A stretch of DNA of 64,000 bases from Pantoea allii (GTDB taxonomy: Bacteria > Pseudomonadota > Gammaproteobacteria > Enterobacterales > Enterobacteriaceae). A program made the translations under genes and the position numbers. Position 1 is the first letter of the stretch; the number at the start of each line of letters is the position of its first letter. Below the pieces are notes generated by a model. The model was not told the origin of the DNA. It searched no databases and was given only the letters and a program-made list of their open reading frames with translations. Positions 46,042-56,643 of the stretch are shown in pieces. The stretch lies in the NCBI RefSeq assembly GCF_002307475.1, contig NZ_NTMH01000034.1, positions 170,202 to 234,201 on the forward strand, written 5' to 3'.

Positions 46042-47625
46042 ATGAAAATCACAACTGGCCGTAAAATCGCTTTAGCGTTCGGCATCATCGTCATCGTCTC
46101 GCTGATTGGCAGCAGTTTGTCGATCACTAACTTTCTTAAACTGCGCCAGGCCAACACCTGGAACGTCCACAGTTACCAGGTCATGAGCGTCAGCGACAGC
46201 ATGCTGACCGATATGATTAATATGGAAACCGGCGTGCGTGGGTTTGTTGTCTCTGGCAATGACAACTTTCTGGCACCGTTTAACAGCGGTAAAACCGCTT
46301 TCGATCAGAAGTACAGCCAGCTACGCTCAATGACTGCGGATAACGCCGAGCAGCAGCAAAGGCTGGCATCACTGCTTGAATTGCATAAAAGCGTTCAGGG
46401 CGTAGATGAGCAACTGATCGCCTTACGCCGCGAGGTGAACAGCGGCAAGCAACCATTGGAGACCCTGACGCATTTCTTTCAGGAAGGCCGCGATAAAGCG
46501 TTTATGGATCGCTATCGCGCCATCGCTGCTGAATTCAACGGTGCAGAAGCCACACTGTTAGCCAAACGTTCTGCAGAGGTAAACAGTCTGGCCTTTGCCA
46601 CCAAAATGACGCTGAGTCTGGCAGGTATCACCACCATTCTGCTTTCCATCATTCTGGGCACCATTATTACGCGCAGTATTATCCGCGCACTGGGCGGCGA
46701 GCCAAAAGCGGCTGCCGATATTGCCGGGATGATTGCGCAGGGTAACCTGACCGTGGAGATCGCCGTTCCGGTCAAAGGACAGAGTAGCCTGATGGGCTCT
46801 CTTGAAGCCATGCGCATGCAGTTAGTCACCATCGTCAGCGGTATCCAGTCCTCTGCTGAGCTGATCAACAATTCAGCGAGCGAAATCGCGCAGGGCAATG
46901 TCGATCTGGCCCAACGTACTGAAGAGCAGGCCGCGGCGCTTGAACAAACGGCTGCCAGTATGGAACAACTTACCGCTACCGTGCGTCAGAATACCGATAA
47001 TGCGCGTCATGCGAATACACAGGCCGACACAACGTCACACGTGGCGACGCAGGGCGGTGATGTGGTGAAACAGGTTGTTGAGACCATGCGCTCCATTTCA
47101 GAAAGCTCAGGCAAAGTGGCAGAAATCATTTCGGTCATCGAAGGCATTGCTTTCCAGACCAATATCCTGGCGCTGAACGCCGCGGTTGAAGCCGCAAGAG
47201 CGGGTGAAGGTGGACGCGGATTTGCCGTTGTCGCCGGTGAGGTGCGTTCGCTGGCCTTACGCAGTTCCACTGCTGCCAAAGAGATCAAAGATTTGATCAC
47301 TCAGTCGGTTGAACATGTGGCAAAAGGCTCAGGACTGGCCCGCCAGGCCGGTAATACGATGGAAGAGATCGTGAAATCGGTGCAGGGCGTGACGACGATT
47401 ATGGGCGAAATCACCATCGCTTCCGATGAGCAGAGCAATGGTATCGGTCAGGTCAGCATTGCCGTCAGCCAGATGGACCAGGTGACCCAGCAGAACGCCG
47501 CTCTCGTTCAGCAGGTTTCTTCTGCCGCACAAGGTATGCTGGAGCAAACGGTGATGTTGCGCGACGCGGTTTCCATCTTCCGCATCGAAAAAAGCGCTAA
47601 CCTCGCTACCCCGGCTTTCCGCTAA
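46042..47625 (+). CDS. Methyl-accepting chemotaxis protein with CHASE3 domain
   Basis: A 527-residue chemoreceptor. Membrane helix 1 (~residues 9-30), a periplasmic CHASE3-type helical sensor (~36-180; [17 protein letters not shown]), membrane helix 2 (~189-212), HAMP (~213-268), and a signalling domain with the hairpin tip [39 protein letters not shown]. Adaptation sites are likely in the Glu/Gln-rich flanks. The C-terminus lacks the NWETF-type CheR-docking pentapeptide, so methylation would rely on other receptors. Expression is likely flagellar (sigma-28 promoter). Confidence 0.94.
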   Translation: MKITTGRKIALAFGIIVIVSLIGSSLSITNFLKLRQANTWNVHSYQVMSVSDSMLTDMINMETGVRGFVVSGNDNFLAPFNSGKTAFDQKYSQLRSMTADNAEQQQRLASLLELHKSVQGVDEQLIALRREVNSGKQPLETLTHFFQEGRDKAFMDRYRAIAAEFNGAEATLLAKRSAEVNSLAFATKMTLSLAGITTILLSIILGTIITRSIIRALGGEPKAAADIAGMIAQGNLTVEIAVPVKGQSSLMGSLEAMRMQLVTIVSGIQSSAELINNSASEIAQGNVDLAQRTEEQAAALEQTAASMEQLTATVRQNTDNARHANTQADTTSHVATQGGDVVKQVVETMRSISESSGKVAEIISVIEGIAFQTNILALNAAVEAARAGEGGRGFAVVAGEVRSLALRSSTAAKEIKDLITQSVEHVAKGSGLARQAGNTMEEIVKSVQGVTTIMGEITIASDEQSNGIGQVSIAVSQMDQVTQQNAALVQQVSSAAQGMLEQTVMLRDAVSIFRIEKSANLATPAFR

Positions 47626-47825
47626 CCGGCACGCTTTTATTCTGCATGCCTGAGTCATCACAGAGCCCGGACCCGCTAACCGCTGGCCCGGGCCTGTCTT
47701 AACGCTTGCGCCGATCATGCCTGTTGCCCCACGCGTTCCCCGCGTATCCCTTGCCAAAAAAAGCGTTTTAAAAACCCCCAATGACCACTAAAGTGAGCAT
47801 AACCTTACTCACAACGGGCGCAACT

Positions 47826-48221
47826 ATGTTTACGAAAACCTATCAGGTTGACGAAAAGCACATTGATTTTCAGGGCGTGGTGGATGGACTTTACTATCCG
47901 TTTTATATGGAATGGACACGTCACGCATTTATGAAAGAGCACCTTGGCGTCGATCTTGAAGAAGAGTTTGCCGCAGGCCGAATTCATATGCTACTTGAGT
48001 ACTCGCTGCGCTTTAAAAAGAGCCTGAAAAAAGGCGATGAAATGCAGGTCACCTGCGCGCTGGCCGCCAATGAAAAACGCAACCGCGTTAACTTCATCCA
48101 ACAAATTCTGGTAAACAATGTGGTGTACGCCGAGGCGGTTTTTACCGGCACCTGTCTGGAAAATGGTCGCCCGTCCATCCCGGAATTTTTGCGCAGTGCG
48201 ATCCCGGATAATCCGTCGTAA
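47826..48221 (+). CDS. Hot-dog fold acyl-CoA thioesterase, YbgC/FadM-like
   Basis: A 131-residue hot-dog domain. HIDFQGVVDGLYYPFYMEWTRHAFM matches the 4-hydroxybenzoyl-CoA thioesterase pattern in which an Asp is followed by G-V-V; LEYSLRFKKSLKKGDEMQV and GRPSIPEFL complete the fold. It should hydrolyse an acyl- or aryl-CoA in the cytosol. The start at 47826 is by family; there is an alternate ATG at 47781 and neither has a strong ribosome site. It lies between two chemoreceptor genes. Confidence 0.85.
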   Translation: MFTKTYQVDEKHIDFQGVVDGLYYPFYMEWTRHAFMKEHLGVDLEEEFAAGRIHMLLEYSLRFKKSLKKGDEMQVTCALAANEKRNRVNFIQQILVNNVVYAEAVFTGTCLENGRPSIPEFLRSAIPDNPS

Positions 48222-48368
48222 CGCGGCCTCACTCTGCCGCATTGCAACGACGTCCGCCGCACGCGGATGCTGTTAAGGCCGTCACCTCATCGGTGAGGCG
48301 CATGCCCTCTGTTGTCTCCACTGCATGTCCTTGATGAATAGCGTGACGCGCCTCACTGCTCTGTTTCG

Positions 48369-48397
48369 ATATGACCGAAATGTGACCTAAATATGAC
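48369..48397. repeat. Three 7-bp direct repeats at 11-bp spacing
   Basis: ATATGAC (48369), ATGTGAC (48380) and ATATGAC (48391) repeat every 11 bp. On the minus strand this reads GTCATAT-N4-GTCACAT-N4-GTCATAT, resembling the layout of OmpR/PhoB-family sites. It overlaps the -35 region of the sigma-28 promoter. Confidence 0.55.
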
Positions 48398-48414
48398 ACA
48401 CGCGATGCCGATAA
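48388..48414 (+). promoter_or_regulatory. Sigma-28 (FliA) promoter for the PAS chemoreceptor
   Basis: TAAA (48388-48391), exactly 15 bases, then GCCGATAA (48407-48414): a second full core match. It predicts a ~100-base leader before the start at 48520. Confidence 0.88.
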
Positions 48415-48519
48415 CCTTAGTGGACCCGAGTCGATCGGCCTCCCTTTAAACGGGTCGTTGTCTCTCCACTACGTGGTCAAAATCTTTTGACCTTTTAACG
48501 GCTATAAATGGAGAGATCT

Positions 48520-49806
48520 ATGTTTTCCCTCACGCGTTTACTACCAGGCAAAATTTCGCTGGCCGTGTCAGATGATCAAAATAACATTCAGGCGATAAAG
48601 GCCTGTAGCGGTTGGATCGAATTTACCCCAGAGGGGATCATTCTCTCGGCCAACCCGGCCTTTCTGGCCGTGACCGGCTATCAGCTTAACGAAATCACCG
48701 GACAGCACCATCGCATGTTCTGTAAGCCAGAGTTCGTCCACTCCCGTGAATATGGCCAGTTCTGGGAAAGACTGGCATCCGGGCAGTCGTTCAGCGGCAT
48801 CTTCGAACGCTACAGAAAAGACAAAAGCCTGCTCTACTTGAGCGCCAATTATTTCCCCGTGAAAGACAAACACGGCACCGTTAAAAAAATCATCAAAATC
48901 GCCAATGACATTACCGACAGGCATGAAGAGCTGACGCACAAAGAAGCCATTATTACTGCGCTGAATAATACAATGGCGACGATTGAATTTACTCCGCATG
49001 GTGACATCATCAATGCGAACGAAAACTTCCTCGCGCTGATGGAGTACGATCTTGCAGAAATCAAAGGCAAGCATCACCGTATGTTCTGCTTCGATGCGTT
49101 CTATAAAGAAAACCCGGATTTCTGGAATAAAATTCAGCATGGCCGGTCCTTTACCGGACGTTTCGAAAGGGTAACTGCGTCAGGGAAGCGCGTCTGGCTT
49201 GAAGCCAACTACAATCCGGTTAAAGATGCCTCGGGGCACGTGTATAAAGTGATTAAGCTGGCTTCCGATATCACCGAACGCGTGGAAACGGCGAAGCAGG
49301 TTGCCGATATCGCCATGAGCACGTCTGAAAAAACCTCTCATATCACCGTTAATGCAAACGATGTACTGAGCCAAACGGTGCGTAACGCGGAATCAATGGC
49401 CTCGCAGGTCAATGCGGCAGCGGCAATCAGTGACAAACTGAATTACTCGGCCAAAGACATCAAAGAGATTGTCTCCACCATAAACAACATTGCCGGACAA
49501 ACTAATATTCTGGCGCTGAATGCCGCAATTGAAGCCGCACGTGCGGGCGAAGCGGGACGCGGTTTTGCCGTCGTGGCGGAAGAAGTCAGACGTCTTGCCG
49601 CCTCAACCTCTCAGGCGACGCAGAAAATCAGCAAGGTGGTTGAAGAAAATACTAATCTTATTGATGAGATGTACCGACAGCTCGATGAAATCAACCACTT
49701 TCTCACCACAGAAAACGACAAGATCACAAATCTCTCAGACAATATTCAGGAAATTTTTAGCGGGGTAAAAGAGTTCGTCACCGTGATTCACAGGCTGGAT
49801 GTGTAA
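48520..49806 (+). CDS. Soluble double-PAS chemoreceptor, BdlA-like
   Basis: A 428-residue cytosolic receptor with no membrane segment. Two PAS domains (~residues 20-130 and ~140-250) share EFTPxGxIxxANxxFLA and a HHRMFC segment in each. A signalling domain follows (~280-425; [36 protein letters not shown]). The architecture matches BdlA, which in Pseudomonas couples redox or c-di-GMP cues to biofilm dispersal. The start at 48520 is preferred to 48508 because GGAGAG spans the earlier ATG. Confidence 0.92.
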   Translation: MFSLTRLLPGKISLAVSDDQNNIQAIKACSGWIEFTPEGIILSANPAFLAVTGYQLNEITGQHHRMFCKPEFVHSREYGQFWERLASGQSFSGIFERYRKDKSLLYLSANYFPVKDKHGTVKKIIKIANDITDRHEELTHKEAIITALNNTMATIEFTPHGDIINANENFLALMEYDLAEIKGKHHRMFCFDAFYKENPDFWNKIQHGRSFTGRFERVTASGKRVWLEANYNPVKDASGHVYKVIKLASDITERVETAKQVADIAMSTSEKTSHITVNANDVLSQTVRNAESMASQVNAAAAISDKLNYSAKDIKEIVSTINNIAGQTNILALNAAIEAARAGEAGRGFAVVAEEVRRLAASTSQATQKISKVVEENTNLIDEMYRQLDEINHFLTTENDKITNLSDNIQEIFSGVKEFVTVIHRLDV

Positions 49807-50230
49807 TCGAAAAGCGCCAGTATCGATAATATGCTGACCGCTTGCGTCAGCGGCGCGCCTGGTCAGGCCATCCTGAAAAGACGACCATCATTCCCTCAGC
49901 GCAGAGCGGCTCACGCGTCAGCCCTTATCACATTGTGATGCCGCCCGCTGCCATCGGCTCCCTTTATCGATGTCGGAGCAACCCGTTCAATTCTGCTTTC
50001 CCGCCCATCGGGTCATCGTATGGTCACAGACTTCGCGTAGCCTGCTTGATCATTTGCACATATTTTTATCGGGCAGGCTGCCTGTGCAACGCTGGTACGC
50101 CGGTTAAAGGGTTGGTCTGCAATGATGCATAGACCAGAGGCACGCACAGTTGCCGCCTCAATCCCGTTCGCGCATGCATGACACTTTTGAGTGCGTTTGC
50201 CGGACGATTCGCTGATAGAGGGGGAGCACC
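49807..50230. other. Intergenic region without recognised content
   Basis: A 424-bp spacer. A 96-codon frame (49842-50132) was examined and not called: no ribosome site and no protein-like pattern. No clear terminator after the chemoreceptor gene was found. Confidence 0.4.
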
Positions 50231-51004
50231 ATGACAACACGGAGAACACTTTTGAAAGGAACGCTGTTGACGCTGGCCGGAATGGCCACCTCCATGAGCC
50301 GGGCTGCCGACCATTTGCCGAACGACACAGGCAGAAAATTTGCGGCTGACGGGCGCGTACTGCCGTTTCGGGGCAACACGATTATTTGTCATCTGCCACA
50401 GCAAGAAAAAGATTCTGACGCGTTTGATGCGCTACTGGATATTTACCGCGCATTACCGGCTGAACCCTGGGCGCGCAACGTCACGGCACTGCCGCCATCC
50501 AGCTATCATATGACGGTCTTCGGTGGCGCAAACGACAAGGCTCGCCGCTACCCGTTATGGCCAGCAGGGCTTCCACTCGATATGCCGATAGAGGAATGCG
50601 ATCGCATCCTGGCCGATCGGCTGCGGCAATTTCGCCTGGGTGAGGATGCATCGCCCTACCGTATGTGCGTTGATCCGGCAGAGCCGTCCGCGAAGGAAAA
50701 GCCGCTGACGCTTCGCCTGCTGTCAGCCGATGAGGATACCGAAACCCGCCTGCGCCGTTTGCGCGATCGGCTATCGCAGGTGACTGGCATTCATGAGCCA
50801 GACCATGAGCGTTACGGTTTCCACATCACCCTGGGTTATCAGTTCGCCCCCCTGACCGACGACGAGGACGCCGCATGGCGACGTTCGCTGGCGGCATGGA
50901 AAACAACCATTGCCCAACGTGTCCCGGTGATAACCCTGGGTAATCCTGAGTATTGCCTGATGAACGATATGTTCGCATTCAAGCGCCAGTTTTATCTGAC
51001 ATAA
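50231..51004 (+). CDS. Tat-exported 2H phosphoesterase-like protein (DUF1868)
   Basis: A 257-residue protein. The N-terminus TRRTLLKGTLLTLAG is a twin-arginine signal, with cleavage near SRA-A. The mature domain has the two His-x-Thr motifs of 2H phosphoesterases, HMTVF and HITLG, about 110 residues apart, as in DUF1868. 2H proteins open cyclic phosphates or ligate RNA ends; an exported member suggests an extracytoplasmic nucleotide substrate. GGGGGAG precedes the ATG. Confidence 0.82.
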   Translation: MTTRRTLLKGTLLTLAGMATSMSRAADHLPNDTGRKFAADGRVLPFRGNTIICHLPQQEKDSDAFDALLDIYRALPAEPWARNVTALPPSSYHMTVFGGANDKARRYPLWPAGLPLDMPIEECDRILADRLRQFRLGEDASPYRMCVDPAEPSAKEKPLTLRLLSADEDTETRLRRLRDRLSQVTGIHEPDHERYGFHITLGYQFAPLTDDEDAAWRRSLAAWKTTIAQRVPVITLGNPEYCLMNDMFAFKRQFYLT

Positions 51005-51339
51005 ACGGACGCGCGTCTGCAACAGGCAAGCCAGGCGCGGCTGAAAATGCCGCCGCCCCCCCCCAACCAGGCATACCGGCAAAGCACGTTTATAATGACC
51101 TGGCCCGCCCGACTTGCCCGGCTCTTTACGCCCGCTCGTATCGGCTGAATCGTTACAACGCTAATCCTGTTAACCGCCGTAATCGTCACCTTTCTCATTT
51201 TTATCTGTGACCCGGCGCACAGTGCTGGGGCATTTGTGGATTCTTTTTCCAGCAGGTGAGGCGAATCACGTTTCGGTTAAGTGCAAATCAGTAAATTCCC
51301 TTAACGACTGAAAAAACGATTCAGCTTAAGGAAGGAAAG
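51005..51339. other. Intergenic region with a nine-cytosine run
   Basis: A 335-bp spacer. A run of nine C (51056-51064) is prone to slippage but lies outside genes. An AT-rich stretch before 51340 probably holds the promoter of the DUF4432 gene. Nothing else was recognised. Confidence 0.4.
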
Positions 51340-52548
51340 ATGAAGACTAAAATCGCACTTGCCGTATTCGCCGTGATGATATCGGGTTCCGTGTCAGCAA
51401 AAACCTGGGTGCTGACGAGTGCTGAACAAGGCACAGACAAAGGAAACTGGCAAATAACCAGCAGCGAGCTGAAGTTGCAGGGCAAACCGTTCAGCATCGA
51501 ACAGAAAGTCCTGCACGGCGGTAAACAAGAAGGCAGTAAAATCCTTGAGATTCGCAGTCAGGATGGCCTGACTATCACGCTGATCCCCACCCGAGGAATG
51601 AACCTGCTGCGAGTAGAAGGTTTTGGCACCCGGCTGGGCTGGGATTCCCCCGTGAAAGAGGTGGTGAACCCGGCTTACATCAATCTTGAAAGCCGAAATG
51701 GCCTGGGTTGGCTGGAAGGTTTCAACGAAATGATGGTGCGCTGCGGCTATGAATGGACCGGACATCCGGTGAACGACAAAGGGCGCATTTATACGTTGCA
51801 CGGTAAAGCGGGTAATACACCGGTATCCCAGCTTGAAGTCGAGGTAGCCGATGCGGCTCCGCATGAGATTCGTATTCGGGGTTTGATCAAAGAGAGCACG
51901 TTCAAAAAAGCGGATCTCCAGACGCTTACCGAACTGCGCTATGTGCCAGGCAGCAACCAGTTCAGCCTGCATGACGTGCTGACTAACCATTCAGATTACC
52001 CGCATGATTACGAGATTATTTATCACAGCAACTTTAGTACGCCGATTCTGGAAGAAGGCGCTCGTTTCCTCGCCCCGATGTCGAGCATCAGTCCGTTTAA
52101 TGATTACGCCAAAGCGGGTTTGAAAAACTGGCAAACCTATCAGGGACCGACCAAAGACTTTGATGAAATGGTGTTTAACATCAAGCCGCTTTCCGACAAG
52201 GATCATCACACGGTCGCTGCCGTCGTCAATAAAGCCGGAAACAAAGGCGCCTCCATCCAGTTTGATACCCAACAACTGCCACTGCTGACTTTGTGGAAAA
52301 ATACCGACACGCTGAAACAAGGTTACGTCACCGGTATTGAACCCGGCACCAACTATGCTTATCCGGTGACCGTTGAACGTGAACAGAAGCGGGTGAAACA
52401 GCTGGCGCCAGGAGCAAGTACGGCGTTTGATCTGACCTATACGCTATTGCACAACAGCGAGCAGGTTAATGCAGTTGAAAAACGCATTAAGGCGATTCAG
52501 GGCGACACGAAGATTGATGAGAATGCTACGCCAATAGCGACAGAGTAA
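51340..52548 (+). CDS. Exported DUF4432 (aldose-epimerase-like) protein
   Basis: A 402-residue protein with a Sec signal peptide (MKTKIALAVFAVMISGSVSA, cut before KTW). The body fits DUF4432: ITLIPTRGMNLLRVEGFGTRLGWDSP, GLGWLEGFNEMMVRCGYEWTG, LHGKAGNTP, then HSNFSTPILEEG and GIEPGTNYAYP. Members are galactose-mutarotase-like beta-sandwich proteins that bind carbohydrate; most are cytosolic, so export is notable. AAGGA stands in front of the ATG. A hairpin terminator candidate follows. Confidence 0.85.
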   Translation: MKTKIALAVFAVMISGSVSAKTWVLTSAEQGTDKGNWQITSSELKLQGKPFSIEQKVLHGGKQEGSKILEIRSQDGLTITLIPTRGMNLLRVEGFGTRLGWDSPVKEVVNPAYINLESRNGLGWLEGFNEMMVRCGYEWTGHPVNDKGRIYTLHGKAGNTPVSQLEVEVADAAPHEIRIRGLIKESTFKKADLQTLTELRYVPGSNQFSLHDVLTNHSDYPHDYEIIYHSNFSTPILEEGARFLAPMSSISPFNDYAKAGLKNWQTYQGPTKDFDEMVFNIKPLSDKDHHTVAAVVNKAGNKGASIQFDTQQLPLLTLWKNTDTLKQGYVTGIEPGTNYAYPVTVEREQKRVKQLAPGASTAFDLTYTLLHNSEQVNAVEKRIKAIQGDTKIDENATPIATE

Positions 52549-52608
52549 AACATCCTGCCTCTCTGCCGGGAAGTTTGTCCTCTCTCAGAGCGGACAGATG
52601 ATGAATCA

Positions 52609-52636
52609 CACTGACGGGCATGATTGCCCGTCAGTG
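52609..52636. terminator. Hairpin after the DUF4432 gene
   Basis: CACTGACGGGCA-TGAT-TGCCCGTCAGTG is a perfect 12-bp stem with a four-base loop, 60 bp after the stop. The following CTTC gives no U-tract. Confidence 0.65.
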
Positions 52637-52766
52637 CTTCAACGAAGCCTGGGCGCGTTTACTTCGACGCCCTGTTGGCTGTTCCTCATAATGCTGTTTC
52701 TGCGAACCGAAGATGCATGAGATATCATCGATAAATCAGCAGGTTAAACCTCACAGGCGAGGCACT

Positions 52767-53588
52767 TTACCTCAAAGAATGTTGAATCAGTTGGATACTG
52801 TTTTTAATTTCATGCTGAATCTTGTTCTCATCCCAGTCCGCCAGTTCTGGCGCAAAAGGTTCAAAGGCATAAATGCCTTTATAGCCTCGTTCTTCAAGCT
52901 GTTTAACCTGGCGACAGGTGAACAGGCGATCTTCCGGCGTTAACATTATGCGCTCGGCATCGGTCAGGCTTTCACGCGGACGTTTGTCCTCCACGCCCGA
53001 CAGGTGAACCAGACCGATTTGGGCGATATCCACCTGGCTGAATTCGGCGTCAGCATCGGGATAGAGATGATGATGGAAGGTATCGATTAATAATTTAAAG
53101 GGAACATGGGCATCGCGAATAAGATTCTGCGCCTGCGCTGCTGAACGCAGCGAGCTTTGTGGAAAGCCCAGCGGCTCAACCAGTCCGGTTATTCCATAGG
53201 TCGCGAACAGCGGTGCCACATCGCGCAGCGCGTTTACTGTTACCTCTGGCGCAACCGACGAGCCGTCGTTCAGGGGACAAAGCACCAGCGAACGCGCGCC
53301 CACCGCTTTCGCATCAGCCAGTAAGGACTCGGTCAGTTGGCGAACCTGTTCCGTACGCTGATTGAAGGGATAAACGGCGTTTATGGTAATAATGTCAATG
53401 CCATAGCGTTCAGCCAGTGCGCAAACCTGGGCAGCACTCAGGTTGTCCATCACTTTACCGCTGGGCAAGTCGTTACGAAGTTCAACCTTATTCAACCCCA
53501 AACCGTTCACCAGTCTGAAGAAGGCTTCAATGCTCAGCGAGGGGGCGATCTTTCTGTTGATACAAAAACGTTCTGCGGCGATGGTCAT
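52767..53588 (-). CDS. TIM-barrel sugar isomerase/epimerase, IolI-like
   Basis: A 273-residue AP-endonuclease-2-fold TIM barrel. Metal ligands are likely in LVEPLGFP, LLIDTFHHHLYP, LVHLSGVED and YAFEPFAPE, as in IolI, which interconverts inososes. It starts MTIAAERFCINRKIAPSLSIE. AGGAGA precedes the ATG. It is divergent from iolD and is preceded by a palindrome at 53633-53653, so it probably belongs to the inositol regulon. Confidence 0.82.
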   Translation of the reverse strand: MTIAAERFCINRKIAPSLSIEAFFRLVNGLGLNKVELRNDLPSGKVMDNLSAAQVCALAERYGIDIITINAVYPFNQRTEQVRQLTESLLADAKAVGARSLVLCPLNDGSSVAPEVTVNALRDVAPLFATYGITGLVEPLGFPQSSLRSAAQAQNLIRDAHVPFKLLIDTFHHHLYPDADAEFSQVDIAQIGLVHLSGVEDKRPRESLTDAERIMLTPEDRLFTCRQVKQLEERGYKGIYAFEPFAPELADWDENKIQHEIKNSIQLIQHSLR

Positions 53589-54657
53589 GCGACTCTCCTG
53601 AACCCGGTAACATCAAGCGAACCCAACGGGATAATGAAAATATTTATTTCATTTTATATTAAAAGGAAAATAAATTTCTTTGATGACTCTCGCAAAATAC
53701 GTTAACGCCTGGTTAGAAACCTCAGAAAACAAAGAACAAAACCCGCCATTTCCCTTAATTAACAACAGAATATTCACCATTCTTCGCCTGACAAAAAACC
53801 GGCAGGTTCACGTGGAAAAATGCACCCCTGATGAAATGGAAATTTCATTTAAATGCCCTTTAAGCACCCTGCGAGGACAGCGACAGTCAGGTGTGAATCT
53901 TTTACCGATGTCAGGCAGTACCTGATTATCGCGGGTTAGGTTATTAGTGGAGAGCAACCATCCAGCCATTATAGTGTGGTCATCGGGGCGATAGCCTGCG
54001 CGCCGTTGACGGTTGGGCGACCAGAATAGTTGAAGCAACGGGCGACATCGTCCGGCCTCGCCGCGCTTTGCCGGGCAACGGAAGCGACGGGCAGCCGCTC
54101 CATAACAATGACGTCAAACCGCATTGAGGCGGCATTTGTGAGCATGTCGTTTTGTGTGCCTTGCCGGGCCGGGTCATCGATCTGAGCGCGTTCCGCATGG
54201 GGGCAGTGATCGCCCTTACATGGACTTTACATTCCAGAATTAATTTAAATGAAATATAAATTTAAACAGTGCGAATGCGCTGTCACTTTTTCCTCTGCGC
54301 CTGGCGCGCGCGGCCGTTATGACGTGCCAATGCATCCCAATAAGCAGCCTGTCTGAAGTGGTATTTTTATTTTAGAATTCAAAATAATGCCGCATTCCTC
54401 GATCTTTCATGCGTATGCATTGCTCACCTGGCAGGCACTGCGCCCCCGCATCCCCGCCGGAATAGCAGTAGAGTTTGATCGCCCTCGCAAAATGAAATCT
54501 TTCTTCTGTATTATGGTTTAATGAAAAATATGTTTGCCTATAATCGGGCATTATCCAGATTAAGGTACAACCTCTTCACTGCGTCAAGGCAAACACCGCC
54601 TGACAGAGCAAGGGGCCGGGCGACAGGCTACTACCGATCAAAACAGGAATGAGCAAA
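53589..54657. promoter_or_regulatory. Divergent iolI-like / iolD control region
   Basis: A 1.07-kb spacer with AT-rich islands. Palindrome AATGAAA-N7-TTTCATT (53633-53653) is 45 bp before the iolI-like start. AAATG-N7-CATTT is at 53834-53850. The 13-mer ATTTCATTTAAAT (53842-53854) recurs inverted at 54243-54255. An AAAATGAAATCTTTC-type variant is near 54489. The repeated TGAAAT core is a candidate IolR (RpiR-type) operator. An 81-codon frame from 53683 lacks a good ribosome site and was not called. Confidence 0.5.
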
Positions 54658-56598
54658 ATGGGCAAAGTGAGACTGACAATGGCGCAGGCGCTGGTTACGT
54701 TCCTTGATAATCAGTATCTGAAAGTGGATGGTGAAGAGCTCAAATTTGTTAAAGGCATTTTCGCTATATTCGGGCACGGTAACGTGCTGGGACTGGGTCA
54801 GGCGCTGGAGCAGAACTGCGGCGATCTGCGGGTGTTCCAGGGGCGTAACGAACAAGGGATGGCACATGCGGCAACCGGGTTTGCGAAGCAATCTCTGCGT
54901 CGTCAAATCATTGCCTGCACCTCTTCTATCGGCCCTGGTGCGGCCAATATGATTACCGCAGCAGCCACGGCCACAGCAAACCGCATTCCTTTATTGCTCC
55001 TGCCCGGTGACACTTTTGCAACACGGCAGCCCGATCCCGTGCTGCAGCAAATCGAGCAGAGCCACGATCTCAGTATCAGCACTAACGACGCGTTTCGCCC
55101 GGTAAGCAAATACTGGGATCGCATTACTCGCCCGGAACAACTGATGAGCGCCTGCCTTAATGCGATGCGCGTTCTGACCGATCCCGCTGAAACCGGCGCG
55201 GTCACACTCTGTTTGCCTCAGGATGTGCAGGGCGAAGCCTGGGACTATCCAGAGTCCTTTTTTGCCCGACGGGTGCACGTGTTAGATCGTCGTCCGGCCA
55301 GTCAGGCGCAACTGGATGACGCTATTGCTGCTATTAAAGCAAGCCAAAAGCCGCTGATCGTCTGCGGCGGTGGGGTGAAGTACGCGGGCGCAGGCCAGGC
55401 ATTGATGCATTTTGCCAGCCGTTACGGTATCCCGTTTGTCGAAACCCAGGCGGGTAAAGGCACCGTTGTCTCATCACACCCTTTTAACGCGGGCGGTGTC
55501 GGAGAAACCGGCTGTCTGGCCGCCAACCAACTGGCGAAAGAGGCCGATCTGGTTATCGGCATCGGTACGCGCTTCAGCGACTTTACCACCTCATCGAAAT
55601 GGATTTTCCAACATCCGTCCGTCCGCTTCCTGAATATCAACGTCAGTAATTTTGATGCCTGGAAACTGGATGGTATGCCGCTTCTGGCCGATGCGCTCAC
55701 GGCGCTCAACACGCTGGATGCGGTGCTGGAAAAAGAAACCTGGCGCGCCAGTTGGGGCGACCGTATTGCCGAGCTGCTCACTCAACAGCACAAAGAAACT
55801 CAGCGTGTCTATCAGGCAGTATGGAAGGAAACGTCTTTCGTGCCTGAAATCGACGACCATCTGGATCGCGAGTCAGTCTACCGAGAATTTCGTCAATTAA
55901 CCGACTCAACCCTGACACAAAGCAGCGTACTGGGCGTCCTCAACGAGGTGCTTCCCGAAGAATCGGTGATTGTGGCCGCAGCGGGAAGTCTGCCGGGCGA
56001 TTTGCAACGTGTCTGGCGCACCCGGGCCGAAAATACCTATCACGTCGAGTACGGTTACTCATGTATGGGTTATGAAGTCAGCGCCGCGCTGGGCGTAAAA
56101 CTGGCACAGCCGCAAAGCGAGGTCTATGCGCTGGTGGGCGACGGCTCTTTTATGATGCTGCACTCCGAGCTCGTCACATCGCTGCAGGAAGGCGCGAAGA
56201 TTAATATCGTGCTGCTCGATAACATGACTAACGGATGTATTAACAACCTGCAAATGGAACACGGCATGAACAGTTTCTGCACCGAGTTCCGCTACCGCTC
56301 CCCGGAAAATGGCCGACTGACCGGTGGCCTCGTTCCCGTCGATTTTGCCGCAATTGCAGCGGGCTATGGCTGCAAGACCTGGCGAGTCACCAGCCTTGAT
56401 GAACTGCGTCAGGCGCTCGATGCCTCGCGCCACGAAGCGGGCAGCACACTGATTGATATTAAAGTGTTGCCGAAAACGATGGTGCACAAATATGGCAGTT
56501 GGTGGAACGTTGGCGTCGCGCAAACGGCGCTTTCGGAACGGATTCGCAAGGTTGCCAAACAGATCAATGAAAAACGCGCGCAGGCGCGCGATTACTGA
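54658..56598 (+). CDS. iolD: 3D-trihydroxycyclohexane-1,2-dione hydrolase IolD
   Basis: A 646-residue ThDP enzyme that opens the ring of the diketo-inositol intermediate to 5-deoxyglucuronate in myo-inositol catabolism. It has the catalytic Glu region [13 protein letters not shown], a central Rossmann-like domain (VCGGGVKY), and the ThDP motif starting VGDGSFMM and ending LLDN. The start at 54658 is chosen because AGGA lies nine bases upstream; ATG at 54649 is too close to it. Confidence 0.94.
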   Translation: MGKVRLTMAQALVTFLDNQYLKVDGEELKFVKGIFAIFGHGNVLGLGQALEQNCGDLRVFQGRNEQGMAHAATGFAKQSLRRQIIACTSSIGPGAANMITAAATATANRIPLLLLPGDTFATRQPDPVLQQIEQSHDLSISTNDAFRPVSKYWDRITRPEQLMSACLNAMRVLTDPAETGAVTLCLPQDVQGEAWDYPESFFARRVHVLDRRPASQAQLDDAIAAIKASQKPLIVCGGGVKYAGAGQALMHFASRYGIPFVETQAGKGTVVSSHPFNAGGVGETGCLAANQLAKEADLVIGIGTRFSDFTTSSKWIFQHPSVRFLNINVSNFDAWKLDGMPLLADALTALNTLDAVLEKETWRASWGDRIAELLTQQHKETQRVYQAVWKETSFVPEIDDHLDRESVYREFRQLTDSTLTQSSVLGVLNEVLPEESVIVAAAGSLPGDLQRVWRTRAENTYHVEYGYSCMGYEVSAALGVKLAQPQSEVYALVGDGSFMMLHSELVTSLQEGAKINIVLLDNMTNGCINNLQMEHGMNSFCTEFRYRSPENGRLTGGLVPVDFAAIAAGYGCKTWRVTSLDELRQALDASRHEAGSTLIDIKVLPKTMVHKYGSWWNVGVAQTALSERIRKVAKQINEKRAQARDY

Positions 56599-56643
56599 GT
56601 GCCGTCCTGATCCTGAAGCCTGTGAACATGTGGGCGTAAGATC

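Noticed and set aside
49842..50132. 96-codon frame between chemoreceptor and 2H gene
   Set aside because: Arg/Ser/Pro-rich composition typical of a random frame in GC-rich DNA; no ribosome site.
53683..53925. 80-codon frame in the iol control region (MTLAKYVNAWLETSENK...)
   Set aside because: The only AAGGA is 15 bases upstream, and the frame contains the candidate operators. It could be a remnant, but no family was recognised.
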